NCBI GenBank assembly: GCA_003427395.1
Contig: BFEA01000035.1
Coordinates: 4,869,839-4,891,487, forward strand
Direction: 5' to 3'
Source of the DNA: Chara braunii
Lineage: Eukaryota; Streptophyta; Charophyceae; Charales; Characeae
Length of the DNA: 21,649 bases
The notes under the pieces are model-generated. The model was given only the letters and a program-made list of their open reading frames with translations, did not search any database and was not told where the DNA came from. Each line of letters begins with the position of its first letter. The stretch's first letter is position 1. The position numbers and the translations under genes are program-made. This document shows positions 9,781 through 18,451 of the stretch, piece by piece.

Positions 9781-10198
9781 ATCAATGGATCGTTCTCTGA
9801 TTTAAAATGAATTGACATAGCACATAAAAGTATGAAGAACAACTGTGCAACCGAATTCATGGGTTGGTACGATCTCCTTCATGTAAGTCTTCATAGTGAT
9901 GTACCGGGGCAATAAAATGTGTCCACGAACACAACCACGAGGATGAACAAGTAATGGCTATAGGGATCCATTCATCCCCATGTATCTCATGATGCCTCTA
10001 AAAGGCCATCCTACATACGCAGAAGCGTTTCTGTCAGATCCACCACGATATCTGAACTTCACATTTCAAGTTCTATTTCTCAGAGCCAAAAAAAAAAAAA
10101 AGCAAAGTCTGGAAATCAACCTTCCCCTTTTAGAGCCCATAAAATCCAGACTTCCCGCCCACGCAAAGCCACGAGCTATCATGTCCAAGTTAGTCCAA
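9781..10198. other. Unassigned stretch between LINE-2 and the U6-headed sequence
   Basis: No coding motif or RNA is recognised. There is a run of 14 A at 10088-10101 on the plus strand, which might be the tail of an unrecognised plus-strand insertion. I found no convincing target duplication around it. Confidence 0.4.
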
Positions 10199-10391
10199 CC
10201 TTTTCTTTTTTTCTTTTCTCGACGCATCTCATTGGACGGGAAGTGGGCATCTTTACAGTCCCTGCTCGGAAACTACCAGGCCGCCGAGATCCGATCTATT
10301 CGATGGCCGTACTGCGTCACTGGAGGGCCATGGAGGCCACACGTGATTGAAATCCTGAACGAAGTGGTAGAATACTTCTCTAATGGGTCCA

Positions 10392-10404
10392 GGCCCCAGG
10401 GGCC
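10392..10404. repeat. 13-bp palindrome at the U6 breakpoint
   Basis: GGCCCC-A-GGGGCC is symmetrical about one base. Half of it is the U6 block GGCCCC; the other half is where U6 similarity ends. A palindrome exactly at a junction suggests fold-back or template switching. Confidence 0.75.
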
Positions 10405-10458
10405 ATGCTAATCTTCAGTCTCTGTATGGTTCCAATTATAACGGATGTCCTGAAGGAC
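10397..10458 (-). ncRNA. U6 snRNA-like sequence, truncated (pseudogene)
   Basis: The minus strand reads a 5' stem GTCC-TTCA-GGAC, then ATCCG, AATTGGAAC, ATACAGAGA, AGATTAGCATGG and CCCCTG. These are the successive conserved blocks of spliceosomal U6, with a plant-like 5' stem. The ACAGAGA box and the AGC triad are both present. Differences from canonical plant U6 (recalled from knowledge): the 5' stem is one pair shorter but still paired, there is one C for G in GGAACGATAC, and CTGA is inserted between ACAGAGA and AGATTAGC. After GGCCCCTG the similarity ends abruptly. The rest of U6 (most of the internal stem-loop and the 3' tail) is absent. Upstream there are only 10 nt before a 40-nt poly(A), so no U6 promoter remains. 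It cannot be a working U6 gene. Confidence 0.75.
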
Positions 10459-10465
10459 GCTGCAC

Positions 10466-10468
<3 letters not shown>

Positions 10469-10508
<40 letters not shown>
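10469..10508 (-). other. Poly(A) tail of LINE-3 (40 T on the plus strand)
   Basis: Forty uninterrupted T on the plus strand correspond to a poly(A) tail on the minus strand. It lies downstream of the LINE-3 coding region in the correct orientation. It ends 10 nt before the 5' end of the U6-like sequence. The long uninterrupted run suggests a relatively recent insertion. Confidence 0.75.
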
Positions 10509-10509
<1 letters not shown>

Positions 10510-11076
10510 AACAAACAACCTTGTAGCAGCTCCGGGGAGGCTCCATCTATTAGTGGGGAGCAGCACTTGCTGGAAATCGGGTCCAGCGTCCCTGTGAAAT
10601 ACAGTGTGGAAAAGAAACATGTTTTGCGATAGTAATCTATTTGGTGACTTGGTTGTCTCAGTTCTATTTTTCCAGAGGTTGTCTTATATTGTTTGTCTCT
10701 ATGACTATAAGTGTACTGTCCAGCTATATTACATTTGCAGTTGTCTGTTGTATATACTATGTGTGTTACGGCCTTGTGCAGGTATAATTGTCATGATTTT
10801 CAGGTTGTGGATTGTGAGTTGCGAGTTGCAAGATGCAGTGCATATGATGTTTTGTGGCGCCTGTTGTGCATGTCTGTGCCTTGGACAGGCATGCTGTGTG
10901 CGTGCATGTGTGTGTGACCGGATGGAGAAGCACATGAGAACAAAGGTGTAGATATTCCCACGTGCCAGTGACTACTGTATCTGAGAAGAGATGTTGGGTG
11001 TGCAGTTTTAACTAGTCCCCCACTGCCTATCCGTGCATTGTCTTATCTTATCCCTGATACCTTGCCCGTGATGCTT
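10509..11076 (-). other. 3' untranslated region of LINE-3
   Basis: This lies between the end of the zf-RVT frame and the poly(A). It has no convincing coding frame. It is GT-rich on the plus strand around 10740-10930 (CA-rich in the transcript). No AATAAA signal is seen close to the tail. Confidence 0.55.
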
Positions 11077-12960
11077 TCAAACCCTTAGATCCCCTAAACC
11101 NTGAACCCTGACCCCTGACCCCAATCTGTTGGAGCCCTTAATCCCCTGAGTCCTAAACTCTCTCTCCCATTTGCCTGACNCTTGATTATCCCGGTCCCTG
11201 TCCTGATGTGGGGACCGGTCTTGTATCCTCTGTCCTGCTGGTCCCATTGAGGCGGGGGAGAGCACCCTGGCCGGGTTGTGGGGGAAAACCCCACAAGGCA
11301 GGGGAACTTCAGGTATCAGTACAAAGTTAGTGGGTTGGTGTTGTATCGTGAAGTTCTGTTGCGGCAGGAATTCCCATTGGCTCTCGGTTGCTAGCCACGG
11401 TTTCCATTGCAGGCTGTGATCCGTGTCCAAATGACACAGTCTCGAGTTCGGGTCCATCCATATTGTAGAGAAGTTATCGACTAGCCGTGTTCGCTTGGCT
11501 GCGTCCCCCTCTTGTTGCAGTCTTGTCTGCAGGCCTTTCCAGGCATCATGTGTTTGTACCGTAATCAGATGGCTTATTTCAGCTTTAGCTTGCTGAAACC
11601 CGAACAGGAGTTGGCTTCTTTCGTGCGAGCACCTCATTCTCCAAGCCGCCATAAGAAGGGCGAGGCGGGTGTATTGGAACAGATTGAGTGCAAATGGTGA
11701 CCAATGCTCTCCCTGTGTGGTAATACCGAAAAAGAGGGCCTGCAGGTTCCAGGGCAGATGGTATCCAGTAAGGTAGTGCCAAGCTGCATCCCACCATCTC
11801 CAGAGTCGAGCCACCATTGGACAGTCAAGGAGGCAGTGCTCCAGTGTGACCCTTTTTCTAGGGGGAGTGTCAATGCAGTAAGAGCAGAGCGGGGACAGAA
11901 GTCCTCTCTGCTCCAGGTCTGTCCTATTTGTCAACGAATCTGGGGTGGGCAAACATCTATGAATGATCTGCCACTGGAGAGCTCTGTGATTAGTCGGTTT
12001 CAGATGGGAGAAGAGTTCCCATCTGAAAGAACGGAAGTCCTCTTTTGTCAGTGAGGAATCCCTCTCCCATCTTCGTAGGACATCTTTCATGACTGGTGCT
12101 GAAGTGCGCGCTGCTTTATACCCATTTTTAACTGAGTATTGCCATGGGGTGACTGTAGTTTCCGTCCCCACTCTCCATTCCCACTCCGTCGGGTCAAAGG
12201 GGAGATGGGACAACGGAGTGGCGGGTTCGTACGCATAGCAAATTTCGTCGTTATCCTCTACCACCCGAACTCTGAGGAAGGCAGCTGTATCATGAGATTG
12301 CCTCTCCAGGTTTGGCTGCCAACGCACAGCGGACCACCTCGCCCCAGGCAGATCCGGGCAAAAGGCTTCGAGGTGCAGCGAGCCATGTGTCAGCTGGTGG
12401 ACCCTGTATATAGTCATGGGGAGGAGCAGGGAGTCCATATGCACTACCCAGTCTCCCTTTTGGATGGATGGACCCTTTTTCAGAGCTCTGACCCAGGCTA
12501 GTGGGACCGCTTCCTGTAGTTCCTGCAGGTCCTGGGTCAGATTGTGGATGGGGCCAAATTTGGCACGCAGTGCTTGTTCCGAGAGCCATGTGACCCGCAT
12601 GTCATCCCATATGTCTCCCATCGTGTAGATTCCCTTTTTTACCCACTTTCTCCATTTCGAGGTGCGGCGAAGGGAGAGCGGGTTGTCGTCCAAGTCTCTG
12701 ACTTGTGGGTGGCCGTAAAGGGGTTGGCGCCGGATTTCTTGCCACCTCAAGGTGGCCGGTCTTTGCGTCGGGCCACAGGGGGTCAGTCCAAAGTTTTCAG
12801 GCTACAGGGGGTCAGTCCGGATGTCCCATTTTGCTTTTCCAACCAAGGAATCGTCCGTATCTCTCCTGGGAGCAGCGGGAATAGTCCATGCCTGATTTGT
12901 TACCCACCTGAGGGGATGCATTGGACGTTGCGGGCATGAGGGGGGGGCCAGGCATGCAAT
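11077..12960 (-). pseudogene. LINE-3 ORF2 C-terminal region with zf-RVT domain
   Basis: This is the same frame as the reverse transcriptase, entered after a TAG at 12963-12961 and broken again by a TAG at 12804-12802. The frame is then open for 557 residues (12750-11077). It holds the connecting region (TMGDIWDDMRVTWLSEQALR) and the zf-RVT core: LQWQIIHRCLPTPDSLTNR, CSYC, HCLLDCP and ARLWRWWDAAW. The zinc ligands CxxC and HxxxxC are intact, unlike the 6442-6918 copy. The C-terminal tail is unusually long for the family and ends in low-complexity, Gly/Arg-rich sequence that includes the two ambiguous bases, so its last part may be untranslated in reality. Confidence 0.8.
11080..11130 (-). repeat. 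Short degenerate telomere-like stretch near the LINE-3 3' end
   Basis: The plus strand reads AAACCCTTAG, CCCCTAAACC, GAACCCTGACC and CCTGACCCC in succession. This is a degenerate CCCTAAA/CCCTGA-type array and contains one near-exact plant telomere unit (TTTAGGG on the minus strand). It is short, imperfect and includes an N. Confidence 0.35.
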
Positions 12961-14446
12961 CTATATATGTGCGTAGGGGGTCCATGGGATATCGTTCCCC
13001 AGCAACAACCTAATCAGAACCTTGAAGGTAAGGGCTTTGATTTGCAGACCCGGGTCTATGATGCCTAATCCTCCCTTGGATCTGGGTTGGATCAGGATGT
13101 CCCTGGCCAACCACTTGATACAGAGGGTATCCTCATGATTATTTTTCCATAAATAGGCCGCTGCAGCCTGCTTGAGCTTTTGCAGCTGCTTTTGTGTGAG
13201 CATCCAAAAAGCGGCTTTGTACCAAATGGAAGCGAATATTGCGTTGTTAAGAGCTAGGGCCCTTCCCACGACTGAGGTTGCCTTACCATTCCAACGCGAC
13301 ATCCGTTGGATGGCGGCTAAGTTCACTAACGTGTCCCCATGGTCTTGGGGGGGGGGCAGAGCTGTCAGGTTCACTCCCAATACTCTGATTGTTGTTTCTC
13401 TATCCCTCCATGCCACCAGCGGGGCCATTGGGGGATTTCCATTTAGTGGGTGAAGCCACCATCCTTCCGTCTTTGTCCCCCAATTCACCTTCATATCCGC
13501 CGCTACCTCAAACAGGTGTATGGTGTGAGCCAAGGCTCTAACGCTATCTGCGTTTGCCCGAAAGAGGACCGTAAGGTCGTCCGCGAAAAGCGAGGTGGTG
13601 GGGATGAGGTGCGCCGGGATTTCCGGTACCCTTATTTTTTCAATCAGAGGATTGACTCTGATCATTGCTGCGAGAGCCTCCATCACCAGGACGAACAACA
13701 TCGGGGCTATAGGGTCTCCTTGTCTCACCGACCGTTGCAGGCCAAATGGAGGGGCCAGATGGCCATTGAGCATAATGTTGGTCGATGTCGTCTGATGCAG
13801 TATAGAAATCCATTTGCGAAAGAGGGGGCCGAATCGCATCTTGGTTAGGCACATCTCGAGGAAGTCCCAATCTACATGGTCATAGGCTTTCTCAAAGTCT
13901 ATAAAGAGGATAGCAGCTTCGGCCCTCCTCTGTCGTGCGTATCGAATGGTCTCATTCACTAAAAGGATGTTATCCTGAATATTTCTATGAGGCAGAAAGC
14001 CCGACTGATCCGGGTGAATGAGGTGCGGCAGCAGGGGCAAAAGCCTGTTGGCCCATGCTTTCGCTACAATTTTGTAAGGGACCGGCAGCAGCGTTATTGG
14101 GCGGTAATTGCGAGTCTCCTCCCGGTCACCCTTTTTGTGTAACAGCGTAGTCACACCCTGCCCAATCATATCCCCGAATGTCTCCTCGTGGAAGGTCGTT
14201 GTCACATATGTTGTGAAGTCCCTAGCGAATACATCCCAAAAATGCAGCCAAAATTCCTTAGGGAACGCGTCCAGTCCGGGAGTTTTGTCGTCATCCATCT
14301 CTTGCAGTGCTTTGAGGAGTTCTGCTTGGGTTAGGGGTGTGTCTAGTGCCTGGCTTTGGCCTCTAGCCAGTAGCGCCGGGAGAGCATCTAGGAGGGCCTT
14401 TCTGGAGTCCTCCAGCAGTTGCTGTTGTCGACTCCCTGATTCAGAG
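12961..14446 (-). pseudogene. LINE-3 ORF2 reverse transcriptase domain
   Basis: The frame begins after a frameshift near 14446 and is open down to a TAG at 12963-12961. Motifs in order: DDDKTPGLDAFPKEFW, RNYRPITLLPVPYKIVAK (motif 2), PDQSGFLPHRNIQDNIL, ILFIDFEKAYDHVDWDFL (motif A), SVRQGDPIAPMLFVLVMEAL (motif B), TTSLFADDLTVLF (motif C, FADD), and then ESIWYKAAFW-type and SKGGLGIIDPGLQIKALTFK thumb segments. All catalytic Asp residues are present. The domain would prime on the nicked target DNA and copy the element RNA. The sequence differs strongly from the 7779-9519 copy (for instance DFEKAYDHVDW against DLEKAYDRVNW), so they are separate families. Confidence 0.9.
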
Positions 14447-15953
14447 GTGAAAAGATGTGATACGTGGAGGCATAGTCTACAATTTTATAGGCATTTTTTG
14501 CAACTGGTTGGGAGTTATCAAAGGGGTGTTTCAGGGCGGGGACTGTGTTATGTCTGCTCTTGGCCCTAACTTTGTTAAAAAAGGTTTTAGTCATGAGGCC
14601 GCCTGTCGCATTTTTGCTGATTTTTGCTTCGATGCGCCATTTCTCGTTTTGGCTGTTTATGTGGTCTTGCAGTTAGGTTCTCGCCCTCTGAAGGGCGTTG
14701 AACGTAGGCAGGTCTGTGAGATCCTCCATGAGACGCCTATCCCAGTCTTCCAACTGCACGAGTAGGCTGTCCAACACCACCTTTCTTTGGCGCGCAATTT
14801 GGATTGAGAGCTTTTTAACTTTCTCCCTTAGTTGTGCGACGCCCTCATTAAACCATTTGACTATCGATCCTTCAGTCGGCCTTTGAACTGACCTGTATTC
14901 CCAGAATTCCTTGACGTGACTATTCAGGGCCGATAGCTGAAGGAGAGATGTGTTGAATTTGAAGTATCCGGGGCCCCTGGTGACATGCATAGGGAAAGAG
15001 AGACCCATAGCAATCATTCGGTGGTCGAATGATCTGCATGGTGAGAAGGGGAGTATATCCGCCATCGTGAGGAGGCCTGTGAGGTCTTCTGAGAGGAGGC
15101 CCAGGTCTATCCTTGAGTTGGAGAGACCTGCGTCCCCTCTCGATCTCACACACGTGTAGACCTTCGTTGTGGGATAGAGGTGTCGATACGAGTCTAACAA
15201 ACCCATCTCTGTCATCATGTGAGTTAGTGCCATACTGTCGGGTCCTCTTTCCCTACCGCTGTTTTGGGTGGTTGGTGAAGCCGATGGTGATGGTGATGAC
15301 GTCGCAGGCCTTCGATCCAGGGTGGGATCCAATGCTGTGTTAAAATCACCAATCATGACAATGGGGACATCTTTCGGGAGGGTCAAGAGCAGGTTGTTAA
15401 AGAAATGCGCTCTCTGCGTCGGGTCGTTGGGGGCATAAATGCATGCCAAGCAGATTTTGTCCTCCCCAGTTTTCGCCCTTAGCCAGACCCATCTCCCTTC
15501 TTAGTGATCCCACTGTGCCTGCAGTGGTGTAAGTCTCGTGGAGGGGGGCAGCCAAATGGCCACCCCTGTCGATGCCGCAGATCTGGCCGGTGCCGCAAAA
15601 GACGTGTGCGGCCAGATCTGCCGGGCCCGAGCTTGATGGGGGATGGAGTCGGTGAGGTGCGTTTCCTAAACTCCTATTGCGTCTGGCCATTTCCCCCCCA
15701 TGTCTCGAGTTATAAGTTTCCATAATGCATCAGTCTTCTGGTCGTTCGGTTGGGAAAGGCCATTGACATTCATGGATCTGATGTTGAGGTCAGTCTCCAA
15801 CAGCTTTTGGGCCCAAGGCGGCTGACGACGGAGGGCAGGGGGAGGGCGAGGTGGGCTCGGACATGGTGGATTGTTCTGCGGTGGTGGTTCTCTCTGTCCG
15901 TCATTGTCCCCCCGAGAGTAATTCTGATCCCCTTGCTGTCTTTGCAGTACCAA
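14388..15953 (-). pseudogene. LINE-3 ORF2 endonuclease domain (APE type)
   Basis: One frame runs from 15953 to about 14446, broken only by three stops: TAG at 15668-15666, TAA at 15503-15501 and TAA at 14675-14673. The residues expected of an apurinic-type LINE endonuclease occur in order: NIRSMNVNGLS (Asn), ETHL just after the first stop (catalytic Glu), CIYAPND, VMIGDFNTALD (Asp and Asn), SNSRIDLGLLS and SFDHRMIAMG (Asp-His). Its known role is to nick the target DNA. The first stop sits where related proteins have Gln (QETHL), fitting a CAG-to-TAG change, and the other two fit CAA-to-TAA. The start at 15953 is uncertain, because the first 60 residues are low-complexity and proline-rich. Confidence 0.85.
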
Positions 15954-16054
15954 CGGGAGCGTTGGTTACTGGGACCGTGGTCGGTTTTGTGATAACTGCG
16001 AATGACCCTGCGTTTCATTGTCTTGTGTGACTGACATATGTGTGACTTAGTGGT

Positions 16055-17620
16055 CTAGTCCGTTGCCGCAGCCCCATTGGCGAGGCTGTTGATGAACGGG
16101 GGGTCGTCCCACATTCTACAGGCGTCCAAGGCATCTTCCTCGAACAACCTCTGCAGGAAGAGCACTTGTTCTTCCGCCCCCCAAGTGTTGTTTGTGCGCA
16201 TCCTTGCTATCGGGGCGTCGAGGAGGTCCTGCTGCGAAAACCATGTTATTTGGTTTTCTTGAGTGTCTGCGTGCTGGTCCATTCCGAACAGAACCAGAAT
16301 GGGGGTCGCCCCTGCCGGAAAGGGGAGGTCCCGCGGGAAGACCGTTCCCACTGCCCCCCTATCCCCTTGCTGGATAATGTGGTTCCACAGCATGTGCCTT
16401 GTGAGGACTTGCGGGGTGGTGCCCCGCCATCCAGGTATCGTCAGCCCTGGTGGGGAGTCTGTTGATCCTTTGACGGCTCGGGATGCCAACTTAGGTACTC
16501 GGGGGGTGCTGTGTTTCAGGCCGACTAGCCACTGTCGTCCTTGCTGTTGTCGCCTCATGGGGAGGATGACCACCCCATCTTTGAGCCTTCCCCCCCCCCA
16601 GGAGAGCTCTCGGCCGTTGTTCGCAAGCAGTCTCTAAAAACCACACGTTCGGCCACCGGCCGAGCCTGTGCCTCTGGCGAGGGCACTGAGATGAGCAGGT
16701 TAGCATCCTTTGCGTGATCCGGGAAGGCAGATTGGGTGGCAGGAGGCTGGGACGGCCCAATGTTCTGTCTCAAGAGGGGCTGAGTGGTTTGAGCTGTGAG
16801 AGCAATCTGAGTCATTCGAGTCCGAGGAGCTGGAGTCGCTGTCCCACTTTTTCTCCATTTTCGTTTCGATCAGCGCACGGTCATCAGGTGAGTCTCCCAT
16901 GTCCTGCAATTTCTTTGCCGCCAGGGGTTGGATATGCAGCAGAGGGTTCAGTAGGTGTTGCGGCACTATTTCTACTGTCCCCGGTAGCATGATAGCCTTG
17001 CTATAATCTGCTTCACCCACTGTGTTGCCCAGCTCTTGGACTATTATTTCAGGCCAGTCTATCCCTTCGAATGAAAGGGCTCCCTCCGGCTGTTCTGCTG
17101 TGGCAGGGGAGAGAGCAATGTCTTGGTTGTCCTTTGCGGCTCTGGCCCGAGCTGCATTGCGAATGTTGGCCAGAAGGCCATGTACAATGGACAAGATTGC
17201 TGCTGCCACCACTTTCCAGTCTATGGCCGAAGGGTCCTCCGCCTTATTTAGCAGGTTGACGACTGTTGTTGTGCTCATGAATGCTTGTCTGATTCTTTCC
17301 CAGTGCAGTGGGGGGATCAGAGAGTGGTCTCCCTGATTCTCCACTTTCAAGACTGCCATGAGCACCGCATCAGTGACTGCCTTGAGGCGGACTCTTGACA
17401 TGGGCAAAAGACCAAAATCATGGCCGTGTATCTTTCCATATTCTAGCGGAAGATTCACTCTCTTTTTGCACATTTGGAGAGTAGTGCAGCGACCTATGTC
17501 TCCAGCCAGAGGACGTGGAAGACAGCGGGACTTTTCTAGCTATGAGCGCCTGCATCTGGCTGCAATCACCCGAATAGAACGGCTTGTCATTAAGGCGCAT
17601 CTGTACTGAAAGTTGGGCGA
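16055..17620 (-). pseudogene. LINE-3 ORF1-like protein, family not recognised
   Basis: Position upstream of the endonuclease and the same strand make this the ORF1 of LINE-3, but it does not resemble ORF1 copies A and B. The main open piece (17473-16700) has helical segments (KAVTDAVLMAVLKVENQGD, KVVAAAILSIVHGLLANIRN), then an acidic Ser/Asp-rich stretch (KWDSDSSSSDSNDSD). Similar-looking protein continues upstream of the first Met, in frame (DIGRCTTLQ) and, after a frameshift near 17535, to about 17620 (QMRLNDKPFYSGDCSQMQA). Downstream it changes frame twice, around 16780 and at a C run near 16590, and ends at 16055 after a segment with QVLFLQRLFEEDALDACRMW. I see no zinc knuckle and no RRM motif. 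Its function is inferred from position only. Confidence 0.5.
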
Positions 17621-17657
17621 CATACGGCTGTAATGACTGGGCGTTCTATTCGGGTGA
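17566..17657. repeat. Inverted repeat of 27-bp arms at the start of LINE-3 ORF1
   Basis: 17566-17592 (TCACCCGAATAGAAC...) is the reverse complement of 17631-17657 at 24 of 27 positions. The spacer is 38 nt. The left arm lies inside the presumed ORF1 coding region. Confidence 0.8.
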
Positions 17658-17735
17658 AGACTCCGGTGTGAGTCTACCGTGAGGGGAGGGCATCCGTGAT
17701 GAGCGCTGTGTAACGCAGGACGGGCCCGGTGCTCA

Positions 17736-17945
17736 AGGGGACACTCACCGCCTCCACCCAAATAGAACGCCTATACAGCGATCATAAGGGGGTGTTCTAT
17801 TCGGCAAAACGTGGAGATAGTGTCATAGGAGATGAACATGAGGGGACACCCACCGCCTCCACCCAAATAGAACGCCTATACAGCGATCATAAGGGGGTGT
17901 TCTATTCGGCAAAACGTGCAGATAGTGTCATAGGAGATGAACATG
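17736..17945. repeat. Tandem repeat, two 105-bp units
   Basis: 17736-17840 and 17841-17945 differ at only two positions (T/C and G/C). Each unit contains its own inverted pair, AATAGAACGCC and GGTGTTCTATT. The array lies directly upstream of LINE-3 ORF1 (minus strand) and ends 13 nt before the poly(A) of the next element. It may be a set of 5' untranslated-region monomers of LINE-3, as known for some other LINEs; it may instead belong to the target DNA. Confidence 0.85.
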
Positions 17946-17957
17946 TGCACGTGGATG

Positions 17958-17958
<1 letters not shown>

Positions 17959-17989
<31 letters not shown>
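17959..17989 (-). other. Poly(A) tail of an unidentified minus-strand retroelement (31 T on plus)
   Basis: Thirty-one uninterrupted T on the plus strand look like a poly(A) tail on the minus strand. The sequence just upstream on the minus strand (to the right, from 17990) does not match the LINE-3 3' end, so the element is different. Its body would lie at 17990 and beyond. I found no target duplication in the window. Confidence 0.6.
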
Positions 17990-17990
<1 letters not shown>

Positions 17991-18451
17991 AGAATGCTGG
18001 ACCCCCCTTTCTAGCAGATGCATATGTAGGTGCGTAATGGCGCATATATAGATACATACAAAGCATGGCACAACACAGCGCAACACAGCACACTGCATGG
18101 TTTCCCATGAAAACACACAATGAGAAAAGACAGAAAAAGACAACCCAAGCACAGCTATATCTGGTGAAAGACCACAGGTTCTATTTGAGAGGAAATAGGA
18201 TGAGGGGAGGCGTTCATTACATATTCTAGACCATCAGCCTGGGTGTCACTGATTTCCCTCTCCTTCTATTTCCCTTGCCCGGTCTCACCTGAGCACTGAA
18301 TTATTGGCAGCCCCTTTTCCGAGAGGGGAGAAGGGGAGGGGTTGGGGGGCCAGTTTGCCTTCCACTTTGCTCCCGAGCATTGGATTGTTATTGGCGATAA
18401 TGGATTCTTTGCTTTTTCACCAACAAATAAATAGTAACAAAACTGGTATAC
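17990..18451 (-). other. Unassigned body next to the second poly(A) tail
   Basis: There is no recognised gene. It is probably the 3' part of the retroelement ending in the poly(A) at 17959-17989. It contains a CA-rich stretch around 18055-18125. Confidence 0.35.

Larger units (their letters stand above)
10199..10458 (-). mobile_element. Candidate U6-headed retrosequence with A-rich end
   Basis: On the minus strand this begins with 62 nt of U6 snRNA-like sequence (10458-10397), continues into about 175 nt of unknown sequence, and reaches an A-rich stretch (10220-10199, AAAAG repeats). A small-RNA head joined to a foreign body and an A-rich end is the layout of a snRNA-derived SINE or of a template-switch chimera. 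Target duplications were not found, so the limits are provisional. Confidence 0.4.
10469..17620 (-). mobile_element. LINE-3: most complete non-LTR retrotransposon in the window
   Basis: Reading on the minus strand: ORF1 (about 17620-16055), ORF2 endonuclease (15953-14388), ORF2 reverse transcriptase and zf-RVT (14446-11077), a 3' untranslated region (11076-10509) and poly(A) (10508-10469). The order is that of plant L1-type LINEs. All catalytic motifs of ORF2 are still readable, but five nonsense codons and one frameshift in ORF2 and at least two frameshifts in ORF1 inactivate it. The true 5' end is not defined: hairpins and a tandem repeat upstream (17566-17945) may be part of its leader. 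I did not find a direct target-site duplication. Confidence 0.75.

Noticed and set aside
9980-10411. 143-residue plus-strand frame overlapping the U6 copy
   Set aside because: It runs antisense through U6-like sequence and an A14 tract and shows no recognisable motif.
10397-10458. A functional U6 gene
   Set aside because: The 3' part is missing, there is an insertion beside the ACAGAGA box, and no promoter space remains upstream.
10469-10508. T run as a polymerase III or other terminator
   Set aside because: It is 40 nt long and sits at the 3' end of a minus-strand LINE, so a poly(A) tail explains it better.
10604-10951. Cys-rich 115-residue plus-strand frame
   Set aside because: It lies in the GT-rich 3' untranslated region of LINE-3 on the opposite strand; Cys comes from TGT/TGC repeats.
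11634-12054. Plus-strand and alternative-frame ORFs over the zf-RVT region
   Set aside because: They are shadows of the long minus-strand LINE frame, which carries clear domain motifs.
17736-17945. CRISPR-like repeat-spacer array
   Set aside because: There are only two adjacent 105-bp units without variable spacers, in eukaryotic DNA.
10469-17991. Direct target-site duplication for LINE-3
   Set aside because: I compared the sequence left of the poly(T) with the likely 5' end region and found no convincing direct repeat, only the 12-bp inverted match.
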